Source of the DNA: Arcuatula senhousia
Taxonomy: Eukaryota; Mollusca; Bivalvia; Mytilida; Mytilidae
DNA: 64,000 nt
NCBI GenBank assembly: GCA_963971305.1
Contig: OZ020304.1
Span: 22,651,755 to 22,715,754, forward strand
Direction of reading: 5' to 3'
Part shown: positions 39,701 to 51,700 of the stretch, piece by piece
Numbering within the stretch: the stretch's first letter is position 1
Layout of the letters: every line of letters starts with the position of its first letter
Program-made: the position numbers and the translations under genes
Notes under the pieces: generated by a model
Seen by the model: only the letters and a program-made list of their open reading frames with translations
Database searches by the model: none
Told to the model about the DNA's origin: nothing

Positions 39701-42700
39701 AGACATTAGATATATTATGTTAAATATTCTCTTATTATAAATATATACAGTAGTCCCCCTCACGAGAGACCACTCATTTGTAAGACCACCCCTTTTCAAA
39801 GGCCACATTTCTCTTGCATTAACTCATTTGTGAACAAAAGTACCTCATTTGGAAGACCACCCCTTTAACCTGACTAAAGACCACCCTTTTCAGACAAAAT
39901 TCATCAATTTCCCCCTCTTGAAAGACCACTTGTTTTTAATTATACATATTTTATATAATAATTACTATAGAAAATTACCCTTTTAACTTTAAATTTTTAA
40001 CACAATATCAGAAGGAATAAAGAAATTGTATTATCAAAACTTGATGTTACATGTGTGTTTAATGTAGAGTTGCATTTTTATAAGAAAACAAAATTTTCCA
40101 AAACAACACTGACCACTTTTACCCTCTAAACATTTTTTTTTTTAAATAACAAACTTAATTGCCCAAGCTGAGGCCCATTAATTCCCCAAATAACAATTGT
40201 TGACAAAAATGAGTTAATTGATAAGGACTTTACAATAAGGGGATATTGAATGGCTTTAATTAGCTAAATAAACAGTTATGACACTACTGTGATGACAAAC
40301 TAATAATTATATAAACAGGTATACATACATGAACACACAGGTACATTTTACATGCATTTAGTGATCTAAATAAGAAAATGTTTAATTTTTTATATCTCCT
40401 TATTATTTATTTCATTATTAGTATATAACCCAAAAAAAATAATTCATAAATTTTAATTGACACCCCTACAATTACAATTACCTTAATACACAAAGTATAT
40501 GATCAATATTCAATTGGGAAGTTCATTTTTTGTTGAAATGTTCAATTCCTTTTGATAGACTACCTCTTTTGTAAGACCACTTTTCTGTTGCAAATAGGGT
40601 GGTCTTAATCAAGAGGGGGGCTACTGTACTGTAAATGTGCTTATTTAAGCAAGGTATTTATTTTCACAGATTTTGCGGTCGTGCATTTACATCATGTTTA
40701 TACCCAGCCACACCAAGTGGCGAGGTATTATGTAATACTCTCAGTTTCTTTCAATGTCTGTCCGTACGTCCATCCGTCCTTTCGTCTGTCTGTCCCCTGA
40801 AGGTTTCTTGATAATAACTTGAAAAGCCGTGAAGGGATTTGAACAATATTTTGCACAGCTGTTGAGTACAGTAAAATACAGGTCAAGTTTAATTTTCAGG
40901 ATGATACTAAAAACATTATTGAAGATTTGCCACTTTGTAAATTTTCCAAATTTGAAAAATTTATGAAAATTTTTTCTAGTCTTAGAAAGATAACTCATTT
41001 CTTAGATGTATAGTATACATATATATTTAACTATTGATGAATATTGTGGCGGGTTATCATTTAATGTCCCATTAGATGCCCTATTTTTTCATGAAATAAA
41101 ATACCAACAAAATTAAATAATATGCATGAAATGAATAGAATAAATAGTAGAATAACCTGAAATTAACCTGAAATTAAGTACCTGTGAATTTGTGTGAAAT
41201 CGTTGATTCAAGAAAATAAGTACATATGAAAACAAGTCATTTTACAGTTTGCCATTATTTCTGATGAACTTATGGGGAACTACAATACTGTGAAAGTACT
41301 TAAATTGGTTGATATCAAAATTAGATTTTTTTTAAATTCATGAGCTAACATATTTGTTTAGGAATTCATGCAAAATTTCATATTTTTTTAGGATCAAATT
41401 TGTTTTTTGCCCAACAAAAGAAAAATATTGGTACCTAAAGAAAAAAATACTTTCACAGAAATGACAAAGTTAAAATGAAAAGGGAATGAAATTTAAGGGA
41501 CCTATCATTTTTTTTTTAACTACAAGGAGGGGACCTGGTCTATGGAAACGTTCTATGGAGATCTGAAGATTTCAGTATGTCTATTTTTTTTTCAAAATGA
41601 TTTGCTCCCTCCCAGGTGAAAAAATTATAACTCTTTTAAGGGAAAAGGATTTGTTGACTCAGGTTCAAGTAACCCTTTGTGTAGTGGTCTTACCTTTTAT
41701 GCACACAGACTGTCTCATCCTATGTTTTGCCATTTGATCTGAAATGAAATGCATTATAAACAAACGAATAAAAACAAATTTTATATGAATACTTTATTTA
41801 TAGTATAAATAAATACATCTGTAGCTATTTTCAGCTGTTCCACTCTTCCTTCGAAGTAGGCATGTTGAACATTGCTGTAAGAAATGCAATGTATTTGTTG
41901 TTTCACCTGAACCTGAGTTTTATGTCTTAGTTGTAATGGATTGTGTATATCTACGTGTTTTTATCCAAAACTGCTGTTTAATGTCATAAAACTGCTTACT
42001 GAGTTAAAGATAGTAATGAGTTAGACAAATTATAGTTTAAATATGTATATTTTATGATAATTTTGTTGTGAACTTGCAAAAAATGAATCTAAGTTTAATA
42101 ATAAATTTTCTTGAAAAAAAAAAAAAATAAAGTGAAATTCCTTTAACAGGTTGGGTCTTCTAGATTTCGTTTGACCTATCAATCAATCAAAATTGTAAAA
42201 AAAATGACCTTTAAAATGGGGAAAAATGGTAAAACTTTTTCGTCGGTTTGGTAGAAAAGTTCATACATACACATATATTCTTTAACTTCCTCGCTCATAT
42301 TTCGCAAATACCAAATATCATTGGTTTAAAACGTTATTTTGTTTATCATGGGTAAATTCTCCTTATAAAGTAATGTTATGTTCCACTTATTGACTTCTAT
42401 TTTATTTAGTGTATTGGTCAATGGAAAATCAAAAAGGTAAACATGGCCGTAAAATATCCCTACTTGTCAAAGCTGTTTGGGGGGAAAGTGTTTCTTTAAT
42501 ATGTATATTTTTAATATGACATTAATGCAAATACAACAACCATTTTTTTCACCGCTCATTTTAAAGATTTGTTTTGCAAGTAATTATACCCCACGCAACA
42601 AAGTTGCGAAGGGTATAATGTTTTTGACTGGTCCGTCCATCCGTCCGTCCGTCCGTCTGTGATCAAAGTTTGTAATCACAACTCCTCTTAAACTACTGAA

Positions 42701-45700
42701 CAGAATTTAATGAAACTTGGTATGCAAGAAGAACACCATATGTAGTTGTGCATGTTACCGGGAATTTTTGATTCGCAAATTTTTGTGGGAGTTATGGCCC
42801 TTTGGACTTAGAAATTTGCAGAAAATCATGATTACAGTTTGTAATCGCAACTCCTCTTAAACTACTGAACAGAATTTAACGAAACTTGGTATGCAAGAAG
42901 AACACCATATGTAGTTGTGCATATTACTGGGAATTTTTGTTACGCAAATTTTTGTGGGAGTTATGGACCTTTGGACTTAGAAATTTGCAGAAAATCATGA
43001 TTACAGTTTGTGATCGCAACTCCTCTTAAACTACTGAACAGAATTTAACGAAACTTGGTTTGCAAGAAGTACACCATATGTAGTTGTGCATTTTACCTTG
43101 AATTTTTGATTCACAAATTTTTGTGGGAGTTATGGCCCTTTGGACTTTGAAATTTGCAGAAAATCATGATTACAGTTTGTGATGGCAACTCCTCTTAAAC
43201 TACTGAACAGAATTTAATGATACTTAGTATGCAAGAAGTACATGATAAGTAGTTGTGCATATTACAAGTAATTTTTTATCCCCAAATTTTTGTTGGAGTT
43301 ATGGCCCTTTGGACTAAGAAATTGTCATAACTTTGTTATGATATTCAAATACTTGCACATTCACTTTTACAATTATTCAATATTATTGATTCCTGTAGCT
43401 TGATACTAATTCCTCAAGGATAACATTGATAGTCCATTAGCGGCACACGTGGGGTATGTGAGCGTGCTCACTAAGGTTCTTTCATGTTTTATTTAATTAT
43501 ACCCCCCGCAAACAAAGTTTGGGGGGGTATATAGGAATCACACTGTCTGTCTGTCCGTCTGTCCGTCTGTCCACATACCTCGTAAGCGCAACTCCTCCTA
43601 AACCCCTTGATGGATTTTGATGAAACTTTACACAAAGGATGTACACCATATGGAGATGTGCATGAAGAATTTTGGTTGCTATCAGATATCATTCAAGGGA
43701 GATAATTGGACTTAGACTTTTTAAACTTGGTGTTCAATGGGAGAGCTCGTAAGCGCAACTCCTCCTAAACCGCTTGATGGATTTTAATGACACTTTACAT
43801 GAAGGATGTACACTATATGGAGATGTGCATGAAGAATTTTGGTGTCTTTCCGTCTGTCCGTCTGTCCACATACCTCGTAAGCGCAACTCCTCCTAAACCC
43901 CTTGATGGATTTTGATGAAACTTTACACAAAGGATGTACACCATATGGAGATGTGCATGAAGAATTTTGGTTGCTATCAGATATCATTCAAGGGAGATAA
44001 TTGGACTTAGACTTTTTAAACTTGGTGTTCAATGGGAGACCTCGTAAGCGCAACTCCTCCTAAACCGCTTGATGGATTTTAATGACACTTTACATGAAGG
44101 ATGTACACTATATGGAGATGTGCATGAAGAATTTTGGTTGCTGTCGGATATCATTCAAGGGAGATAATTGGACTTAGACTTTTTAAACTTGGTGTTCAAT
44201 GGGAGACCTTGTAAGCGCAACTTCTCCTTAACCGCTTGATGGATTTTGATGAAACTTTACACAAATGATGTTCACCATATGGAGATGTGCTTGAAGAATT
44301 TTGGTTGCTGTCGGATATCATTCAAGGGAGATAATCGGACTTAGACTTTTTAAACTTGGTGTTCAATGGGAGAGCTCGTAAGCGCAACTCCTCCTAAACC
44401 GCTTGATGGATTTTGATGGCATTTTACATGAAGGATGTACAATATATGGAGATGTGCATGAAGAATTTTGGTTGCTGTCAGATATCATTCAAGGGAGATA
44501 ATTGGACTTAGAATTGTTAAAGCGGGGGGTATCCTCCGTGAGCTCGCTCACAGTATTCCTTGTTATTTCATAAAAAGCACGTGTTGGGGATCGTAGTTAT
44601 TTATACTCTCTCAAAATCTATTGGTTGAAAGTTTGACGAAAACATTATACTTACTATAAAAGGTAAAATCTTCGACCTGTTTAAGAAGACTGTAAAATAC
44701 AGACAGACATCCACCTTCAGATAAAATTAAAACAAACAAATAAAAAAATAAAATAAAATACCCTCCTCCCTTAAAAAAAAACCCCTAAACTAAAATTCAA
44801 GTCTTCGAAGATGATAGCAGATAGGAGAGGGAGCAATTAGTAAAACATCCTATGTCAGCAAAATATTAGCTAAAATTTGATAAATGTAAGCCTGTCTTTT
44901 AATTTGTCTTATACCAATGAAGCATGTGGTTTATTTAAAATAAACAGACAGACATTGTTTCAACTTGATATGTTTTTATTTAATCAAATTCAAAATTAAC
45001 ATATTTTTTTAAAGATATCTTGACTTATTTTGGTAACTTAAGTGTTAGAAATATTAATTAAAAAGAAATGAAAAATTGTGCAAGAGAGTAAGTGATTGGG
45101 ATAACACCATTGAAATGCATGTGGGTCACATTAAGTGGAAAGTTTGAATGGTGAAGGGAATAGACAAAGTTACCATGATAAGTGAAGTCTGTATCCTGCT
45201 TTATTTTAGCTGTATGTTTTGATTATTGCTTTGAAATAGTGGAATATTTTTCTCAAATCTTACAACATGCAGTTGAATGTTTGATTATCCATATTTTGAA
45301 CTGCAACAGAAACTCAAAGCAAATCAATTTGCCAAAATATTTGGATTTAAAGATAGAAGCAAAGTACTTTTCAACTCTCTTGAAATTAAGATTTTCAGCA
45401 GAATAGATTTGGGAGAGGCACAGGTGTTCCAATGAGGCAATCAAATGTCCAAAATGGTAAAAGGGAAATGCAAAATCAGTAGACATGAAATCATCACAAA
45501 AACTAACCACACAAGAAAAAAAAACCCCACATATTACAACCAAACCACAATCAGCAATATGAAGGTGAACTCAGGTGTTTCGAAAGAGTAAGCAGTTCCA
45601 GCTTGCTATATCACACCCATTATATTGCCAACAATCGATTTATATGTGAGTAAAATCTGGTAAAGGGTGATGTGTTAATGAAAGGGGGAAAAGTTTCAAA

Positions 45701-48700
45701 GAAAAAAAATATTTCTAAAAAATAAGACCCCCTTTTAACAAATAAAGTGAAATAAATTGTGAATAGTCTTTATTAGTTCAAGTATAAAGGTAAATTTTCT
45801 TGAAATTGTTGTATTGTTTCAAAATTGAGAAAAAAAAAAAAAAATCTAGACAAACAAAAAGAAAAAAAATGAAAACAAAGAAACCAAAAAAGCAAGTTTG
45901 GGTACTAAACAGCAGTTTCAGGTTTTCTGTAGACCATGGGCAGATTTTTTCCCTCAATTACCATTTCAAAGAATGAAATACATGTAATTTAGTAAAAAAA
46001 TCAAAGGGTCACTCATGACAAAACTTACAAAAATTGAAACAGCACAAATATGTCTGCCTTCCTCTTCTCTGTTTTCTTCCAAAATGGTGGAAAAATCTTC
46101 ACAGCCAATGAATTAAAGTGGTCTGAATCAGTTTAGGAAAAACCTAAATAAATGTTTGGTTATCACTTCTACAAGGACCCCCCTCCTTAAAAAGGGTGAT
46201 TTTTCATTATTTTTTTTCTGTTTATTTTAGTTTTCAAAGGTTAATATTTTGCTTTTAATTAGAAGTGTGCTTGAATGATATCTTTACATGAAAAATAACC
46301 ATTAGAAATAAGGTTGTAAAAATGTATGATACCGATAAACACACTTTTTTTTCTTTGGCCTAACACACAGTTGACTTTATAAGGTTTGGTGGTAGGGGTG
46401 ACCACTTTTCACAATCTTTGGTCTGTTTCCTGAATAGCTATTAAAGTCTGTTTTGTTCATTAATGAATTGAGTTAAAAAAATCAATTGATCTTTTCATAC
46501 TATCAATATAAATGCACATGTATCAATAATTGTAATGAGGTGGGGTTGTATTCTTCATGTAAATGACAATTTTAGAAACATTGAACTAATTTTGAAAAAC
46601 ACAGTCTTCAAACATTTTTTTTAGTTAAAAAAAATCTCAAGAAAAGTGTTTTGATTTTTTTTTTTGGGGGGTGTGTGGATTGTAACGGTTTATTTCTTCC
46701 CCCATGAAATATCTTCCGAAGTCATGATTAAATGCATTATTTACTTACGGAATAAAGCTGGATATTATTTAATAATATGTCAAATCATGTAGTTATGAAA
46801 TATTATTCATAAAATATTTTCTCCTTAAAACCCAATAGGGACCTGGAAGAAATATCACAGGGTATTGAATATCACAACCAGAAGAAATAATCTCTTACAG
46901 GCGAGGCAGTTGCAGTCATACTTGATACTCCTGCAGAGTAACCCCCCATGGTCACTTTTAGAAATGCTTTGAGGTTGATTTTAAGGCATATTTTTGATAA
47001 GGTCCCAGGTCGTTATAAATTAATTGGCAAGATTTCATGGAGTGAAAAATCTGGGTTATAAAATGGCGGGCAGGCCAGAGGAGAAGAAATTTGCATAACA
47101 GTTCTCTCAGCTACTACTAATCACAGCCACTTGATATATAGTATGTAGCATAGTGGGTTTCGATTTCAGGTCTGTCGCTCACCTATTCCTGTTGAACAAA
47201 ATCCAGCCATTTTTGACTGACAGATTTTAAGTGAACTTTTTAGGAAGTTGTGCCTACAAAGCCTTCAGGTCACAGCTCATTGTGACCCTGTGGGAGCCCC
47301 AATACTTTACTTTTGATTGATTGAATGAAAAACTTGGCATAAAGTTTGAGGATCATGCGGAAATTTGCATAAATAAATATTTGTTTTAGAATTGAGGAAG
47401 CAGGTACTGGCTAAATTTACAAGTACAACATGTATCATATATCTTTTCCTAAGCCAAAAAGATGGTCTTTCATTCATTTATCAATTGATAATAATATAGG
47501 TTTTTGGGGTTTTTCAGTTTATTTGTAAAACTATAGAAACTTATGCAGTTTTTATACGACCGCAAATTTTTTGTGATCATATAATGTTATGGCGATGTCG
47601 TCGTCGTTGTCGTCGTCGTCGTCGTCTGGGGACATTTGGTTTCCGTGCCATGACTTAAGTAAATATTGACCAATTGTTATGAAATTTTAATATGATGTTT
47701 GTTACCACTAGAGGAAGGTTCCTATTTTATTTGGGGTTGATGGCCCTTACCGTTTTGGAAAAAAGGGCCAAAAGGGGCTAAAATGGGTGTATTGACAAAA
47801 CTGTTGTAGAATGTTTATTATTCAATTGATTTTGAAAATTCTTTTTTTATTGAATTCCTCATTAAATTCTGTCAACAAAATGTGTCAATGGTTTTGATGT
47901 ATATTGAACCGTTACATTGCTACAGGGGGCCAAAGACGGGCCACACCCAAAAAATCAACTTTTTAGCTCACCTGGACCGAAGGTCCAGGTGAGCTATTGC
48001 CATCACTTGGCGTCCGTCGTCGTCTGTCGTCGTCTGTCGTCCGTTAACAATTTTTCAAAAATCTTCTCCTCTGAAACTACTCAACAGAATTTTATGAAAC
48101 TTGGTATGAATGATCCTTAGGGTGTCCTGCACCAAACTTGTGTTTCGATTTTTGATCCGTCATAAAACATTGCCACCGTTACTAAAAACAGACCAGTGGG
48201 GTCAAACTACTATTTTTGGCTTGTAAATCAAAAAGTATAAGTGATAGATGAAATCTGATGCCACGCTACTGCTTCAGCATCAAAAGTTCTACAAAAGTCT
48301 CCATTTGGTCGAAGTTGTCAGATGATCCCTTTCAGGGGTTACAGCCCCTGAAAGGTGAAAAATAGCATTTTTTCATGTTTTTGGCTTATAGAATGAAAAC
48401 TATTGCAGATAGGGAAAAGCTGTTGCTTGCTTAAATGTTCAGCTCATTCAGCTCTACAAAAGTCTTCATAGGGTCGAAGTTGTCAGACGACCCCTTATAG
48501 GGGTTACAGCCCCTTACAGGCAAAAAATAGTGTTTTTGGTCCATAGAATGAAAACTATTGCAGATAGAGAAAAGCTGTTGCTTGTTTAAAGACAAATCCC
48601 ACTATTCAAATCTGACGTTAGGAATTTCTTGAAAACTTGTACATATAATCTTGATAATTGGAGAAATAAAATAAACTAATAAAAATCATATGTCACCGTG

Positions 48701-51700
48701 CTTATTTTAAAGATACATCGACATAAAATATACAGAAATTTGACGGTTCAGAAAAAACACAACTTTTTCTAAATTCGAATAAAAACTTTAATAATAATAC
48801 TAAAAACAAGTTTTGCACACCAAAAGAAAGGGAAAATGTGAGCTATTGCCATCACTTGGCGTCCGTCGTCGTCTGTCGTCGTCTGTCGTCCGTTAACAAT
48901 TTTTCAAAAATCTTCTCCTCTGAAACTACTCAACAGAATTTTATGAAACTTGGTATGAATGATCCTTAGGGTGTCCTGCACCAAACTTGTGTTTCGATTT
49001 TTGATCCGTCATAAAACATGGCCACCGTTACTAAAAATAGACCAGTGGGGTCAAACTACTATTTTTGGCTTGTAAATCAAAAAGTATAAGTGATAGATGA
49101 AATCTGATGCCACGCTACTGCTTCAGCATCAAAAGTTCTACAAAAGTCTCCATTTGGTCGAAGTTGTCAGATGATCCCTTTCAGGGGTTACAGCCCCTGA
49201 AAGGTGAAAAATAGCATTTTTTCATGTTTTTGGCTTATAGAATGAAAACTATTGCAGATAGGGAAAAGCTGTTGCTTGCTTAAATGTTCAGCTCATTCAG
49301 CTCTACAAAAGTCTTCATAGGGTCGAAGTTGTCAGACGACCCCTTATAGGGGTTACAGCCCCTTACAGGCAAAAAATAGTGTTTTTGGTCCATAGAATGA
49401 AAACTATTGCAGATAGAGAAAAGCTGTTGCTTGTTTAAAGACAAATCCCACTATTCAAATCTGACGTTAGGAATTTCTTGAAAACTTGTACATATAATCT
49501 TGATAATTGGAGAAATAAAATAAACTAATAAAAATCATATGTCACCGTGCTTATTTTAAAGATACATCGATATAAAATATACAGAAATTTGACGGTTCAG
49601 AAAAAACACAACTTTTTCTTAATTCGAATAAAAACTTTAATAATAATACTAAAAACAAGTTTTGCACACCAAAAGAAAGGGAAAATGATTCTCTTCAAGT
49701 TATTGTTATTCAATAACATAAATATTTCATTATTAGTTGCATTTTTTAGTGATAAACTTTTTCCCACCAAAACCAGCACCGTTTTTGAAAGTTTAAATCA
49801 TTTTTTAGCTCACCTGGACCGAAGGTCCATGTGAGCTATTGCCATCACTTGGCGTCCGTTGTCGTCAGTCGTCGTTAACATTTTTCAAACGTTAACTCCT
49901 CTAACACCATAAGTCCAATGGCTTTTAAATTTGGCACAGTTGTTAATTAGCATAGGTAGTATAAAACTAGCGTGGGGATTTTTGATTCGTTGAAAACCAT
50001 GGCCGTCATGGCTAAAAATAGAACATAGGGGTAAATTGCAGTTTTTTGCAAATAACTCAAAAACGGTAACAGATATCAAAATTCTGGCAAGGGTAAAAGT
50101 GATCAACAACCGATGTAGGAGTTATTGCCCTTTTTCTGGATTTTTTCAAAATTTTGCACTTATTTAGCCCTATATCTTGAAAACTATTCAAGATATTTTA
50201 AAAATTCAAATTGCATATGATTAAGCACATCAAGATCTACATTTCATGTAATTAGGTCAAAGCTGTAGAACCATTTCTTTTAGGAGTTATGGCCCTTAAA
50301 GCGTCAAAATTTACCATTTTTCATTACTTTTACCAAGAATTTCAAAGATTAACTTGTCTGACACCATACATCCAACTTCAACCAAACTTGGCACAGTTGT
50401 TTAATAGCATTAATGCTACAATTCTATCGTTTGGATTTTTGATTCCTAAAAAAATATGGCCTCCATGGCTTAAAATAGAACATAGGGGTCAAATTACAGT
50501 TTTTTGCAAATAACTCAAAAACGGAACAGATATTAAAATTCTGATTGGAGACAAAAGTGATTAGCATCTCAAGATCTACCTGCTCTGAAATTTTCAGGAA
50601 GATCCAACAAAGGACATAGGAGTTATTGCCCTTTTTCTGGATTTTTTCAAAATTTTGCACTTATTTAGCCCTATATCTTGAAAACTATACAAGATATTTC
50701 AAAAATTTAAATTGCATATGATAAAGCACTACAATTCATGTAATTAGGTCAAAGCTGTAGAACCATTTCTTTTAGGAGTTATGGCCCTTAGAGCGTCAAT
50801 ATTTACCGTTGTTCATTACGTTCCCCCCCCCCCCCCCCCCCCCCCCCCGACTTGTCTGAAACAGTAAGACCAACTGCATCTGTACATGGCACACTATTTG
50901 ATAGCTTATATGCTACAACTTTATCGTTCAGATTTTTGATTCGTAAAAAAACATGGCCACCATGGATAAAAATAGAACATAGGGGCAAATTTCATTTTTT
51001 TGCTAATAACTCAAAACTGGTTTCAGATATCAAAATTGTGCAAGAATCAAAAGTGATCAGCATAATAAGATCTACCTGTCCTGAAATTTTGGAAAAGATC
51101 TGACTGCTGATGTGGGAGTTATTGTTCTTTTTCCTAATTTTTGCCAAATTTGCACTTATTAAGCCCAATGTCTTGAAAACTAACCAAGATATTCCATAAA
51201 TTTAAATCGCATATGGTTAAGAAAAATAATATCTACAAATATATGTATCTGTGTAGTTCAGGTGAGCGATTCAGGCTCTTGGGAGCCTCTTGTTTATTTG
51301 TGGTCCGATTTTCAAAATCTTTATTGGAATCCTTGTGAAAATCCCTGCCTGCATTTTTCAATCAGATTTGCAATAAATCTTACTGTTTTTGAGGTATAAG
51401 GGTTCGAAGGGGCCAAAAACGCCATTTTTAAAAGTTGGTCAAGGCAAATGGTTTTACACAAGAAATTTAGCTGTAGTGGGCCAGCCAATTGTTATGAAGT
51501 TTAAATATGATGATTATATACACTAAAGGAAGCTTTTTATTGCATTTGGGGTTTGTGGTCCTAACCTTTTTATACGACCGCAAAAAATTTGCGGACGTAT
51601 AATGGTATGATGCTGTCGTCGTTGTCGTCGTCGTCGTCGTCGTCGTCGTCGTCTGGGGACATTTGGTTTCCGTGCGATAACTTGAGTAAATATTGACCAA

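Larger units (their letters stand above)
47965..51292 (+). mobile_element. H1-derived block nested in H2
   Basis: Opens with AGCTCACCTGGACC and its hairpin, contains the 849-bp tandem duplication, a second H1 5' end at 49807 (type a), and closes with CAGGTGAGCG and AGGCTCTTGGGAGCCT, CTTG. The host 'aaaatcaacttttt / tttatttgtggtccg' matches the intact 'atcaacttttttatttgtgg' at 51981, leaving two extra T bases. Confidence 0.7.
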
